Positions 18,741-30,552 of a stretch of 64,000 nucleotides of DNA are shown in pieces. The stretch comes from Haliclona indistincta (lineage: Eukaryota; Porifera; Demospongiae; Haplosclerida; Chalinidae): assembly GCA_964017065.1 (NCBI GenBank), contig OZ024784.1, positions 11,079,152 to 11,143,151 on the forward strand, in the 5' to 3' direction. The stretch's first letter is position 1. Each line of letters opens with the position of its first letter. A model generated the notes under the pieces. It was not told the origin of the DNA and did not search any database. It saw nothing but the letters and a program-made list of their open reading frames with translations. The position numbers and the translations under genes were made by a program.

Positions 18741-21700
18741 ATAAAAAAGTAATATAAAAATCATTGTTCTCAGGCGTCATGGGAACAATGCCTTTTATTT
18801 AATTTTTTTATTTAATTTTTTTTACTATTATTTTATTACCATAATCTTTTATATGTATGTGGTTCCTTGTGCATTATTGAAAAAAGTATAATAATAATAA
18901 AATAATGGTAAAAAAAATTAAATAAAAAAATAGATGAAAAACATTGTTCGCATGATGCCTAATAACAATGTTTTTTATTTAATTTTTTTTACCATTATTT
19001 CATTATTACTATATTTTTTATGTATGTGGTTCCTTTTGTATTATTGAAAATATATATAATGATAATAAAATATTGGTAAAAAAAATTAAATAAAAAGTTA
19101 AATAAAAAACATTGTTCGCATGACTCCTAGTAACAATGTTTTTTATTTAATTTTTTTATTTAATTTTTTTACCATTATTTTATTATTATATATATTTTTT
19201 CAATAATACAAAAGGAACCACATACATAAAAAATATAGTAATAATAAAATAATGGTAAAAAAATTAAATAAAAGCTATGTTCCCATGACGCCTATAAACA
19301 ATGGGAACAACGTTTTTTATTTAATTTTTTTACCAATATTTTAGAATTATATATTTTTTTATGAAACAGGTTCCTTGTGTGTTATTGAAAAAATATATAA
19401 TAATAATAAAATAATGGTAAAAAAATTAAATAAAAAACATTGTTCCCATTGTTTATGGGCGTCATGCGAACAATGTTAACTTTTTTATTTAATTTTTTTT
19501 GAGTGATTTTTGTATCACTCATTATTATGCCCTTAAATGGGTTTGTTCAAAAAAAATATTTCTGGTTCATTGCAAAAAAAAAAAATTATTTTATTATTAT
19601 TATGTTTTTTTCAATAATACACAAGGAATCACATACATAAAAAATATAATAATAATAAAAATTAATGTTAAAAAAATTAAATAAAAAAATGAAATCAAGA
19701 ACATTGTTATCAGGCGTCATGCGAACAATGTTTTTTATTTAATTTTTTTATTTAATTTTTTTACCATTATTTTATTATTATTATATTTTTTATGTATGTG
19801 GTTCCTTGTGTATTATTGAAAAAATATATAATAATAACAAAATAATGATAAAAAAAATTAAATAAAAAACATTGTTCGCATGACGCCTTGTAAAATTTTT
19901 TTGTTTATTTTTTTTACCACTATTTAGTTATTATTATATTTTTTATGTATGTGGTTCCTTGTGTATTATTGAAAAAAATATAATAATAGAAATAAAATAA
20001 TGGTAAAAAAATGAATAAAAAATTAATACAAAAATCATTGTTCCCAGGCGTCATGGGAACAATGTTTTTTATTAAATTTTTTTATTTAATCTATTTACGA
20101 CAATTTTATTACTATTATATTTTTTTATGAATGTGGTTCCTTGTGTATTATTGAGAAAAGTATAATAATAATAAATTAATGGTAAAAAAATTAAATAAAA
20201 AAAATGAATAAAAAACATTATTCGCATGACGCCTGGTAAGAATGTTACATATTTATTTAATTTTTTAATTTATTTTTTTTTATCATTATTTTATTATTAT
20301 TATATTTTTTATGTATGTGGTTACTTGTGTATTATTGAAAAAATATATAATAATAATAAAATAATGGTAAAAAAAAATTTAATAAAAAAATTAAATAAAA
20401 AACATTGTTACTAGGCGTCATGCGAACAATGTTTTTTATTTAATTTTTTTATTAAATTTTTTTACCATTACTTTATTATTATATATTTTTTCAATAATAC
20501 ACAAGGGACCACATACATAAAAAATATAATAATAATAATCTAATGGTAAAAAAATTAAATAAATTAAATAAAAAACATTGTTCGCATGACTCCTGTTAAC
20601 AGTGTTTTTAATTTAATTTTTTATTTAATTTTTTTACAATTATTTAATTAGTATTATATTTTTTTCAATAATACACAAGGAGCCCCATACATTTAAATTA
20701 TAATCGTAATAGTAAAAAATTAAATAAAAAAATTAAATAAAAAACATTGTTCGCATGACGCCTTGTAACAATGTTTTTTATTTAATTTTTTTACCATTAT
20801 TTTATTATTATTATACATAATTTTTCAATAAATCACAAGGAACCACATACATAAAAAATAAAATAATAATAAAATAATGGTAAAAAAAATTAAATAAATA
20901 AAAAATAAAAAATATTATTCGCGTGACGACTGGTAACAATGTTTTTTATTTAATGTTTTCATTTAATTTTTTTAACATTATTTTATTATTATAATATTTT
21001 TTATGTATGTGGTTCTTTGTGTACTACTGAAAAAAAAAATAAAATAATGGTAAAAAAATTAAATTAAAAACATTGTTCCAATGACGCCTATAAACAATGG
21101 GAACAATGTTATATATTTAATTTTTTTACCAATATTTTAGTATTATATATTTTTTATTCATGTGGTTCCTTGTGTATTATTGAAAAAAAATATAATAATA
21201 ATAAAATAATGGTAAAAAGTTAAATAAAAAACACTGTTCCCATGACGCCTATAAACAATGGGAACAATGTTTTTCATTTAATTTTTTTTACCGTAATTTT
21301 ATTATTATTATGTTTTTTTTCAGTAATACACAAGGAACCACATGCAATAAAAATATATAATACCAAAATATTGGTAAAAAAAAAAAATGATTGTTCCCAT
21401 TGTTTATAGGCCTCATGGGAACAACGTTTTTTATTTAATTTTTTTACAGCTTTTTTAGTAATTATATATTTTTAATGCATGTGGTTCCTTGTGTATTATT
21501 GAAAAAAAAACATAATAATGAAAAAGTTAAATAAACTAACATTGTTCCCATTGTTTATAGGCGTCATTGGAGCAATGTTTTTAATTTAATTTTTTTACCA
21601 TTATTTTATTATTATATATTTTTTCAATATTATACAAGGAATCACATGCATAAAAAATGTGTAATAATAAAATATTGGTAAAAAAATTAACACAATGTTC

Positions 21701-22333
21701 TCATAGTGTATAAGCGTGATGGGAACATCGTTTTTTATTTAATTTTATTAACATTATTTTATTAATATGTTTTTTTCAATAAGACACAAGGAACCACAGC
21801 AGTAAAAATATATAATACTTAAATATTGGTTAAAAAAAAAAATCGTTGTTCCCATTGTTTATAGGCCTCATGAGAACAATGTTTTTTATTTAATTTTTTA
21901 CCATTATTTTAGTAATATATATTTTTAATGCATGTGGTTCCTTGTGTATTATTGAAAAAAACATAATAATAAAATAGTGGTAATAAAAATTCAATAAAAA
22001 ACATTGTTCCCATGACGCTGATACACAATGGGAACATTGTGTTAATTTTTTTAACCTATATTTTAGTATTATACATTATTTATGCATGTGATTCCTTGTG
22101 TAATATTGAAAAAAAAAATAATAATAAGATAATGGTAAAAAAAATTAATTAAAAACATTATTCCCATTGTTTATAGGCGTCATGGGAACATTATCTTATA
22201 TAATTTTTTCCCATTATTTTAGTATTACATATTTTTAATGCATGTGGTTCCTTGTGTGTTATTGAAAAAATATATATAATAATGATGAAATAATGGTAAA
22301 AAAATTAAATTAAAAACGTTGTTCCCATTACGC
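18741..22333. repeat. hairpin satellite, main array (about 20 units)
   Basis: Alternating stems and loops with a period near 170-190 bp. Stem 1 arms ACATTGTTCCCAT / ATGGGAACAATGT enclose loop 1 (GACGCCTATAAACA). Stem 2 arms TTAATTTTTTTACCATTATT / AATAATGGTAAAAAAATTAA enclose loop 2 (ATGCATGTGGTTCCTTGTG). Both loops occur in forward and reverse orientation from unit to unit. In this array loop 1 is often GACGCCTGGTAAC or lacks the right arm. Confidence 0.9.
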
Positions 22334-22503
22334 CTATAAAATAGAGCTGTGAACCGTTTGCAGTTAACCGGTTAATTTACCGGTTTTAGCAAATTGACCA
22401 GTTAATCATTTAAAAATGTTACTACCGCGGTAATTGTGGGCGTAACTGCGCATGCGCATGGTCGTATTTAAGCATGTGCTAACTATTGCGCAACAACTGA
22501 AAT

Positions 22504-25049
22504 ATGGCGTCTTCGTCTTCAGCTAGTACTAGCAGCCTAACTGTCATGACTCCTCCAAACAGGACTTCTCCAGTGTGGCAGTATTTTGGATTTATAAAAG
22601 ACCAACAAGGCAAGCTCATCAAAGAAAGCCGGGGTACTTGCAAGATCTGTGGGCAAAAGGTTGCGCACGGGGGAGGAACCACCAACTTAAAGAACCATCT
22701 ACAGATTAAACACGAAACAATCTACGGTCAACTTTATGGAGAGAGTTCAGGTACACAAGCAGGAAAACAGCAATCTTCATTGGATTCATTCGTTCGATCG
22801 TCGACAGTGACAAAGCTCCCTTCACACTCTGCTCGTGCTGTACAGCTGACAGATGCTTTGGCTGACTTCATTGTACGTGATCTTAGGCCAGTCGATGTTG
22901 TGGATGGCATTGGGTTTCTTCAACTGATGCAAACAGCTGAGCCTTGTTATGTAGTTCCCTGCAGAAGAACAATGTTGAATGTAATTGATACTAAGTACAG
23001 AGTATTGAAGCGTACAGTGCGTGGAGCAATAGGTAGTCAAGATTTTGTGGCACTTACCACTGATATGTGGACCTCACGAGCAGGTGATGCCTACTTTTCC
23101 TTGACGGCACATTACATTACTCCCAAAGATTTCGAGATGAAACACAATTCTCTTCAATGCCACTTCATGCCTAGATCACATAACCATATACTTGTATCTA
23201 CAGCGATTCGTGATTCACTCATGTGTGCGTTTACTACAGATAATGGTAGCAATGTCGTAAAAGCAATAGAGGAAGACTTAGACAAAGTTCGTTTGCCTTG
23301 TGCTGGCCACACATTAAACCTTTCTGTTCAAAAAGCTTTTGAGGTACCAGCAGTAGAACGAGCAATTGGTCGTGCAAAGAAAGTTGTCGCACATTTTAAC
23401 AAGTCACGTCTTGATGCTGAAGAACTTGAAGTCAAACAAGAAATGCTTGGGCTACCAAAGCACAAATTAATACAGGTATTATACATATACACAACAGAAT
23501 ACACAACAGAATTATTTTTTTCTTACCTGCAGGGAGTATCTCACAGGTGGAATTCTGTTCATGATATGATAGAGAGATTGTGTGAACAGCAGCTGGCTGT
23601 GTGTGCTGTTTTGCAAAACCAGAGAAGCCTACTACACTTAGAACACTCTCCAGAGGAATGGAGGCTATTGCAAGATTTATGTGAGATTCTCGAACCTTTT
23701 AAGGACGCCACTGCCTACCTTAGCGCTGATCAATACCCAAGTTTGTCTACTCTAGGTCCACTTCTTGCTCAAATAAGGCTTAGGTTAGTGATCACGCCTG
23801 CTGATATCCGTAACAGCAACAGCAATCCGTAACGTCAAAAAAGCAATTGCTTCCGACTTCAATACACGTTACAAAGATCCGGATGTTTGCATGCTGATGA
23901 ACAAGGCTACTTTATTAGACCCACGCCTAAAAAGCTTGGCTCACCTGACAGAAGATCAACAAGAGGCAACTGCAAATAGTTTAGTAGATGAGATAGTTGT
24001 CAGTCAACTACAGCCAGCTACTACTGCAATTTCAACAGCAAGCACATCAGAGAACCAGTCTACTAGTAGTTCAAATGCTGTTTCAGAATCCAGTCAATCC
24101 ACCAAAAAGTGTGCTTTGGAAAAGCTGCTTGGAGATACCTTTAGTACTCTCAATGCTAGTTGTGACTCCTCATTTTCAGTATCTCTCACTGATCTTGTAG
24201 TCGGAGAATTGACTCGTTACAAGGCCGAGCCTGTTGCAGAACTGAAGGAAAAACCTTTGGAGTGGTGGAGAACACATCACCGATCATACTCTCGTTTAGC
24301 CAAGATGGCGCAAAAATATCTCAGTATCGTAGATACGTCTGTTCCATCAGAGAGACTTTTTAGTATAGCTGGCATTATTGTCAGTGCCAAGAGGGCAGCA
24401 CTTGACCCAGAAAATGTTGAAACCAGGGGGTCCCACAAAGAATAGTTTCTGACACGAGGCCCAAAAGTGGGTGGGTGGGTCAGAGGCAAATTTTCAAAAT
24501 TGGTCACTTTGTGTAAAATTTAGTCATGACATCTAAATTACTTTAAAGGTATTTTAAACTGCTTTACAGTTAACTACCAGCTAACCATACTTCTTACCAA
24601 CATGTCTGTAACCAAAAATTATGAAAAAGAGTCATTATCAGTATACAAATAATAATCTGATAATAATAGTGACAATCTGGCAGCAATCTGGTAATAATCA
24701 ATAATTATACATGTAAGCAATGATGATAAGAAGTGAAGTTTTGTTTATATATTGACCTGCCTTTTGAAATTTGCCAACCGATCGTGAAGGGGCGTGGTCA
24801 ACCAATTATGATGAATTCAAATTTATAGTAATAATTATTATAATGAATATAATTACATGACGTAATTTGACGCAATATGACATATTATGACGTAATATGA
24901 CGCAGTGGGTGGGTGGGTAGAGCAGCAATGCAAAAAAACTGGCCTGGTGTCGTAGATTTTAGCAACGGTGACCCCCGGTTGAAACACTACTTTTCTTACA
25001 TGACAATCTTCCTTCTCTCTCTCTACCATACAAAAGAGCTCGTCAATGA
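22504..25049 (+). pseudogene. hAT-family transposase, frameshifted and interrupted
   Basis: Starts MASSSSASTS. A BED zinc finger spans about residues 22-71, with Cys46, Cys49, His65 and His70. The DDE-like core includes LTTDMWTSRAGDAYFS and FTTDNGSNVVKA, then GHTLNL and HRWNSVHDMIERL. An in-frame 57-bp intron is likely at 23476-23532 (GTATTA...TGCAG), joining KLIQ to GVSHRW. A 19-bp insertion at 23815-23833, flanked by ATCCGTAAC repeats, shifts the frame; the rest resumes as VKKAIASDFNTRY. The C-terminal hATC dimerisation region is clear (YLSIVDTSVPSERLFSIAG) but is split by a MITE at 24424-24977; it continues LLFLHDNLP and ends at TGA 25047-25049. Confidence 0.9.
24424..24977. mobile_element. 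554-bp hAT-type MITE in the hAT transposase gene, TSD GTTGAAAC
   Basis: Left end CAGGGGGTCCC, right end GTGACCCCCG, perfect 8-bp duplication GTTGAAAC at 24416-24423 and 24978-24985. Subterminal GTGGGTGGGTGGGT and GGCCTGG words are shared with the larger element at 57901-60125, so they are one family. Confidence 0.9.
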
Positions 25050-25185
25050 TCTCTGTATTCACAATTTTCACATTTGTATTAAAAAAATTTTTTTTTTTAA
25101 ACCCATTTAACTGGTTAATCGACAATTATTTGTAAATAGTTAACTGGTTATTGCTTCTGGCAAGGTTCACAGCTCTACTATAAAC

Positions 25186-26170
25186 AATGGGAAGAAGGTT
25201 TTTTAATTAATTTTTTTACCATTATTTTTGTATTATATATCTTTTATGCATGTGGTTGCTTGTGTATTATTGAAAAAATATATAATAATAAAAATTAATA
25301 ACGGTAAAAAAAATTAAATAAAAAACTTTGTTCCCATGACGCCTATAAACAATGGGAACAATATTTTTCATTTAATTTTTTTTGCCGTTATTTTATTAGT
25401 ATTATATTTTTTTCAACAATGCACAAGGAACCACATGCATAAAAAATATATAATACTTAAATATTGGTAAAAAAAACAAAAATCATTGTTCCCAGTGTTT
25501 ATAGGCCTCATGGGAACAATGTTTTTTATTTAATTTTTTTAACCATTATTTTAGTATTATAATTATATTTTTTTATGAAACTGGTTCCTTGTGTGTTATT
25601 GAAAAAAATATATAATAATAATAAAAATTAATAATGGTAAAAAAATTAAATAAAAAACTATGTTCCCATGACGCCTATAAACAATGGGAACAATGTTTTT
25701 TATTTAATTTTTTTACCAATATTTTAGAATTATATATTTTTTTAAGAAACAGGTTCCTTGTGTGTTATTGAAAAAATATATAATAATAATAAAATAATGG
25801 TAAAAAAATTAAATAAAAAACATTGTTCCCATTGTTTATGGGCGTCATGGGAACAATGTTTTTTATTTAATTTTTTATCATTATTTTATTATTATTATGT
25901 TTTTTTTGAATAATACACAAGGAACCACATGCATAAAAATATATGTAATACTAAAATAATGGTAAAAAAATTAAATAAAAAAAAATGTTCCCATGACGCC
26001 TATAAACAATGGAACAATGTTTTTTATTTCATTTTTTTACCATTATTATTTTTAGTATTATATATTTTTTATGTATGTGGTTCCTTGGGTATTATTGAAA
26101 AACTATAGAATAATAATAAAATAATGGTAAAAAAAATTAAATAAAAAATATTGTTCCCATTGTTTATAGG
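25186..26170. repeat. hairpin satellite array
   Basis: Continuation of the array interrupted by the hAT element; five to six units with both loop orientations (for example TGTTTATAGGCCTCATGG near 25496 and GACGCCTATAAACAATGG near 25670). Confidence 0.9.
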
Positions 26171-27789
26171 CGTTGGGGTTTAGGGTTTGCTGTAGCTGTG
26201 ATGCAGTCTACCTTTGTTCAACCCCCGTGTTGGCCATGTTGAATAAACTTAAAATCGTTCCTTGGCTTTAGGTTAGGTTTAGGTTTGGTTAAGTGTTCAG
26301 TGTTTACAGTACCGTTAGGATTTAGGGTTTAGCTAACAAACTAGCAATAGATCGGTTAGCTCAAAGAAGTAGAGTACTTGGGTTCAAACCCTAGGCGGTC
26401 CGTGTTAAAAAAAGTATAAAATTTTTTTTTAAAGTTGTAGGGTTTAGGCTTAAGGTTGTTAATACGGTTAGCGGTTGGGGTTTAGGGTTTAGCTATAATG
26501 CAGTGTAACTGGATTTGACAGCCAGGTAGGCCATGTTGTAAAAATTAAAAATTGTACTCTGGGTTTAGGTTATGGTTAGTGTTCAGAGTTTACAGTACCA
26601 TTAGGTCTAAGGGTTAGGATAAGGGCTTGGCTAACAAACTAGCAATTGACTGGTTAGCTCAACGGTCAGTGTGTGAGCCTTAAGAAGTAGAGTTCCTGGG
26701 TTCAAACTCCAGGCGGTCCATGTTATGGTTGGGGTTTAGGGTTTGCTGTAGCTGTGACGCAGTCTACCTTGGTTCAACCCCCAGGTGGGCCATGTTGAAG
26801 AAACTCAAAAGAGTTCCTTGGCTTTAGGTTAGGTTTGGTTTAGGTTGGGTTTAGTGTTCAGTGTTTGCAGTACCGTTATGTTTAAGGGTTAGGGTTTAGC
26901 TGACAAAGTAGCAATTGATCGTTTAGCTCAACGGTCAGTCAGTGTGTTAACCTTAAGAAGTGGAGTACGTGGGTTCAAACCCTAGGCGGTCCATGTTGAG
27001 AAAAGGATAAAATATTTTTATCAAGTTGTATTGTTTAGGCTTAAGGTTGTTGATACGGTTGGTTGTTGTTCAAGGTTGTTCATACGGTTAGGCTTAACCG
27101 TTTGAACAACCGTATGTTCATAAGGTTGTTCATACGGTTTCTTCATACGGTTAGGTTATTATTACTGTTGGGGTTTAGGGTTTATCTATGATGCAGTGTA
27201 CCTTAATTCGACAACCAGGTAGGCCATGTTGAAAAAATTAAAAATTGTACTCTGGGTTTAGGTTAGGGTTTGTGTTCAGAGTTTACAGTATGGTTAGGTC
27301 TAAGGGTTAGGATTAGGGCTTGGCTAACAGACTAGCAATTGACTGGTTAGCTCAACGGTCAGTGTGTGAGCCTTAAGAAGTAGAGTACCTGGGTTCAAAC
27401 CCTAGGCAGTCCATGTTAAAAGAGTATAAAAATATCAGAATGAAGCTAAAGGGTGTAGGCTTAAGGATTAATACAGTTGGGGTTTAGGGTTTGGTGTAGC
27501 TGTGATACAGTCTACCTTGGTAGGCCGTGTTGAATAAACTTAGAATCGTTCCTTGGCTTTAGATTAAGCTTAGGTTTGGTTTAGTGTTTACAATACCGTC
27601 AGGTGTAATGGTTAGGGTTTAGCTAACAAAGTAGCAATTGATCGGTTAGCTCAACGGTCAGTGTGGTTAGCCTTAAGAAGTAGGTAGCAATACCTCAACG
27701 GTCAGTGTGTTAGCCTTCAAAAGTAGAGTACCAGGGTTCAAACCCTAGGCGGTCCATGATAAGAAAAGTTTAAAAATATATTTATGAAG
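26171..27789 (+). repeat. tandem array of tRNA-like units with TTTAGGG spacers
   Basis: At least five tRNA-like heads: about 26352-26408, 26648-26725, 26911-26997, 27338-27416 and 27638-27765. Each has an A-box-like GGTTAGCTCAACGGTCAG and a B box GGGTTCAAACCC followed by TAGGCGGTCCA. A second B-box-like word (TTGGTTCAACCCCCAGGTGG) appears between them. Spacers carry GGGGTTTAGGGTTT. The first head has an internal deletion and the last holds an internal duplication. Confidence 0.75.
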
Positions 27790-28394
27790 ACAATGTATAA
27801 TACAAATTTAGTTTGATTTGTTTTTGTTTTATTTGATGATAATACAATGTATAATACAATGTTTTGTTTTTTTAATTTTTTTTACAATTATTATTTTTTT
27901 AAATAATACAATGTATGTGATATAGGGTAAATGAGTGTGTTCTTTGATTATAGGAGACATGGGATCAGTGTTTTTTTAAATTTTTTTTTTAATTTATGAA
28001 TTAATTTTTTTAGTGTGTTGTTTGTCTATAGGCGTCATGGGAACATTGTTTTTTTTAATCTATTAATTTATTTTTTTAATTTTTAATTTTTAATTTTTTA
28101 ATTTTATTTATTTTAAAAAAGATGTTTTTTTTTTAGTGTTCCTTGTCTATAGGCATCATGGGAATAACGTTTTTTGTTAAATTTTTTTAAGTGTGTTACT
28201 TGTCCATAGGCGTAATGGGAATGTTTTTCTATTAATTTTTTTTTATTTATTTTAAAAAAAGTTTTTTTTAATTTTTTTTAGTCTGTTCCTTGTCTATAGG
28301 CATTATGGGAATAATTTTTTTTTTAATATTTTTAGAATATATTTAGTGTGTTGCTTGTCTATGGGCGTAATGGGAATGTATTTTTATAATTTTC
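27790..28394 (+). repeat. AT-rich satellite, TATAGGCGTCAT type
   Basis: Same family as 3461-6936, with TGTGATATAGGGTAAATGAG at about 27914 and repeated TTGTCTATAGGCGTCATGGG variants. It leads directly into the hairpin satellite. Confidence 0.75.
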
Positions 28395-29361
28395 ATTATT
28401 ATTTTTAATATTATATATTTTTTATGCATGTGGTTCCTTGTTTTTTATTCAAAAAATATATATAATAACACTAAAATAATGGTATAAAAAATTAAATAAA
28501 AATCATTGTTCCCATGAAGCATATAAACAATGGGAACAAATTTTTTCATTTAATTTTTTTTACCATTATTTTAGTATTATTATATTTTTTATGCATGTGG
28601 TTCCTTGTGCATTATTGGAAAAAGAAAATAATACGAAAATAATGGTAAAAAAATTAAATAAAAAACATTGTTCCCATTGTTTATAGGCGTCATGGGAACA
28701 ATGTTTTTTATTTAATTTTTTTTACCATTATTTTAGTATTATTATATATTTTTTCAATAATACACAAGGTACCACATGCATAAAAAATATATAATACTAA
28801 AATAATGGTAAAAAAAATTAAATAAAAAGCATTGTTCCCATGACGCCTATAAACAATGTGAACAATGTTTTTTATTTAATTTTCTTTACCATTATTTTTG
28901 TATTATTATTTTTTTTTCAATAATGCACAAGGAACCACATGCATAAAAAATATAATAATACTAAAATAATGGTAAAAAAATTAAATAAAAAACATTGTTC
29001 CCATTGTTTATAGGCGTCATGGGAACAATGTTTTTCATTTAATTTTTTTTACCATTATTTTAGTATTATTATATATTTTTTCAGTAATGTACAAGGAACC
29101 ATATGCATAAAAAATATAATAATACTAAAAAAATGGTAAAAAAATTAAATAAATAACATTGTTCCCATTGTTTATAGGCGTCATGGGAACAATGTTTATT
29201 TAATTTTTTTACCATTATTTTAGTATAATATATTTTTTATGCATTTGGTTCCTTGTGTATTATTGAAAAAAAATATAATAATACTAAAATAATGGTTAAA
29301 AAAATAAAATAAAATACTTTGTTCCCGTGACGCCTATAAACAATGGGAACAATGTTTTTTA
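28395..29361. repeat. hairpin satellite array
   Basis: Five units in the clean form: ACATTGTTCCCATTGTTTATAGGCGTCATGGG and loop 2 in both orientations (ATGCATGTGGTTCC near 28595, CAATAATACACAAGG near 28753). Confidence 0.9.
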
Positions 29362-29485
29362 CAGATAATTGCAAGTCACCTGTCGGCGACGTATAGTCTA
29401 AGAGCGCATCAATTGGAATTTTACACGAGTTTATTGTCGAGCAACGCGAGTGTCAGGTCATAATTATTATTACATCACGTTCACT

Positions 29486-30473
29486 ATGATCTCGGCAATG
29501 GTGACGATCGGCAAGGCATACTCCGATGATTTACGCTGGCGCATTGTTTACATGAGCCAAATACGGGGACTGAAAGCTGCAGACATAGCCTCTCTTACCT
29601 TCGTTAGCGAGCGGACTGTTCAGAGATATGTAGAACGCTACAAAGTTACCGGAGACGTCGCTCAGTTTGTTAGGAAGAACGGGCCTGCTAGGATGCTGAC
29701 TGATCGAGAGGAGGCTTTGATCGTTCAAGCTGTGTTAAATAAGCCTGGTGTATGTCTGCATGAAATACAGACAATGCTCCAAGTTAGTGGAATTCAAGTC
29801 GACACTTCCACAATCTGTCGTACACTGCATAGGTTAGGGTTCACTTACCAGAAGATCAAGCATCTACCTCTGCAAAGAAGTGACAATGCTAGGCAGGCGT
29901 TTATGGCTGAAGTATCTGTGTATGACCCTTCTATGTTCATCTGGCTGGACGAAACTGGATGTGATCGACGTAATGCAGTTCGCCAGTATGGATATGGTCT
30001 TCGAGGCATGACACCTAGAAGCTTTACATTCAAGTCTTGGGGGAAACGGTACACTGCTATAGCTGCGATGTCACTTGATGGTGGGCTAGAGGATGTGTAC
30101 TTAACTGAGGGCAATGTTAATGGCGATGAGTTTTTGAACTATGTACGGCGCAGCTTACTACCACTGTTGATGCCATTCAATGGTGCAAATCCCCAAGTCT
30201 GTTGTGATAATGGATAATGCATCGATTCATCATGTTGAGGAGATTGAGTCTACAATAAGAGGAGTTGGTGCTTTGGTTCTGTTTTTGCCACCATACAGTC
30301 CAGATCTGAATCCAGTAGAGGAGGTATTTGCAGAAGTAAAACACTCAATTCAACTCAACGATGCTGTTTTTCAATCTACCGCTAATCCCCGTGTACTGAT
30401 TTCAATGGCATTTGCTGAAGTTAGCCAAGAACATTGCTTGTCATACATTAAAGATTCAGGATATATTGAATAA
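29486..30473 (+). pseudogene. IS630/Tc1-type DD34E transposase, one-base frameshift
   Basis: Start chosen at ATG 29486 (MISAMVTIGKAYSDD); a GTG upstream also keeps the frame. The N-terminal helix-turn-helix region (LRWRIVYMSQIRGLKAADIA ... VSERTVQRYVERY) binds the termini. The catalytic triad is Asp in MFIWLDETGCD (codon 29948-29950), Asp in VIMDNASIHH and Glu in SPDLNPVEEVF, with 34 residues between the second Asp and the Glu. The frame changes at the CCCC run 30191-30194; one C fewer would join the two halves. That is the only visible defect and could be a sequencing error. Expected length is about 328 residues. Confidence 0.9.
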
Positions 30474-30552
30474 TAGAATTGAATATTATAATGAAGTGAT
30501 TAAATAATGCTGTTGCACAATTTGCATGATTGTTAACGTTGTTAGTCCATGC

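Larger units (their letters stand above)
22342..25177 (+). mobile_element. hAT transposon, full length 2,836 bp
   Basis: TIR TAGAGCTGTGAACC at the left and GGTTCACAGCTCTA at the right. The 8-bp target duplication is CTATAAAA (22334-22341) and CTATAAAC (25178-25185), derived from the satellite word CCTATAAACAATGG. Subterminal GTTAACCGGTTAAT-like repeats are present near both ends. It encodes one hAT transposase, now broken twice. Confidence 0.92.

Noticed and set aside
26171..27789. Functional tRNA genes
   Set aside because: A and B boxes are present, but acceptor stems and a proper anticodon arm are not, and units carry deletions and duplications.
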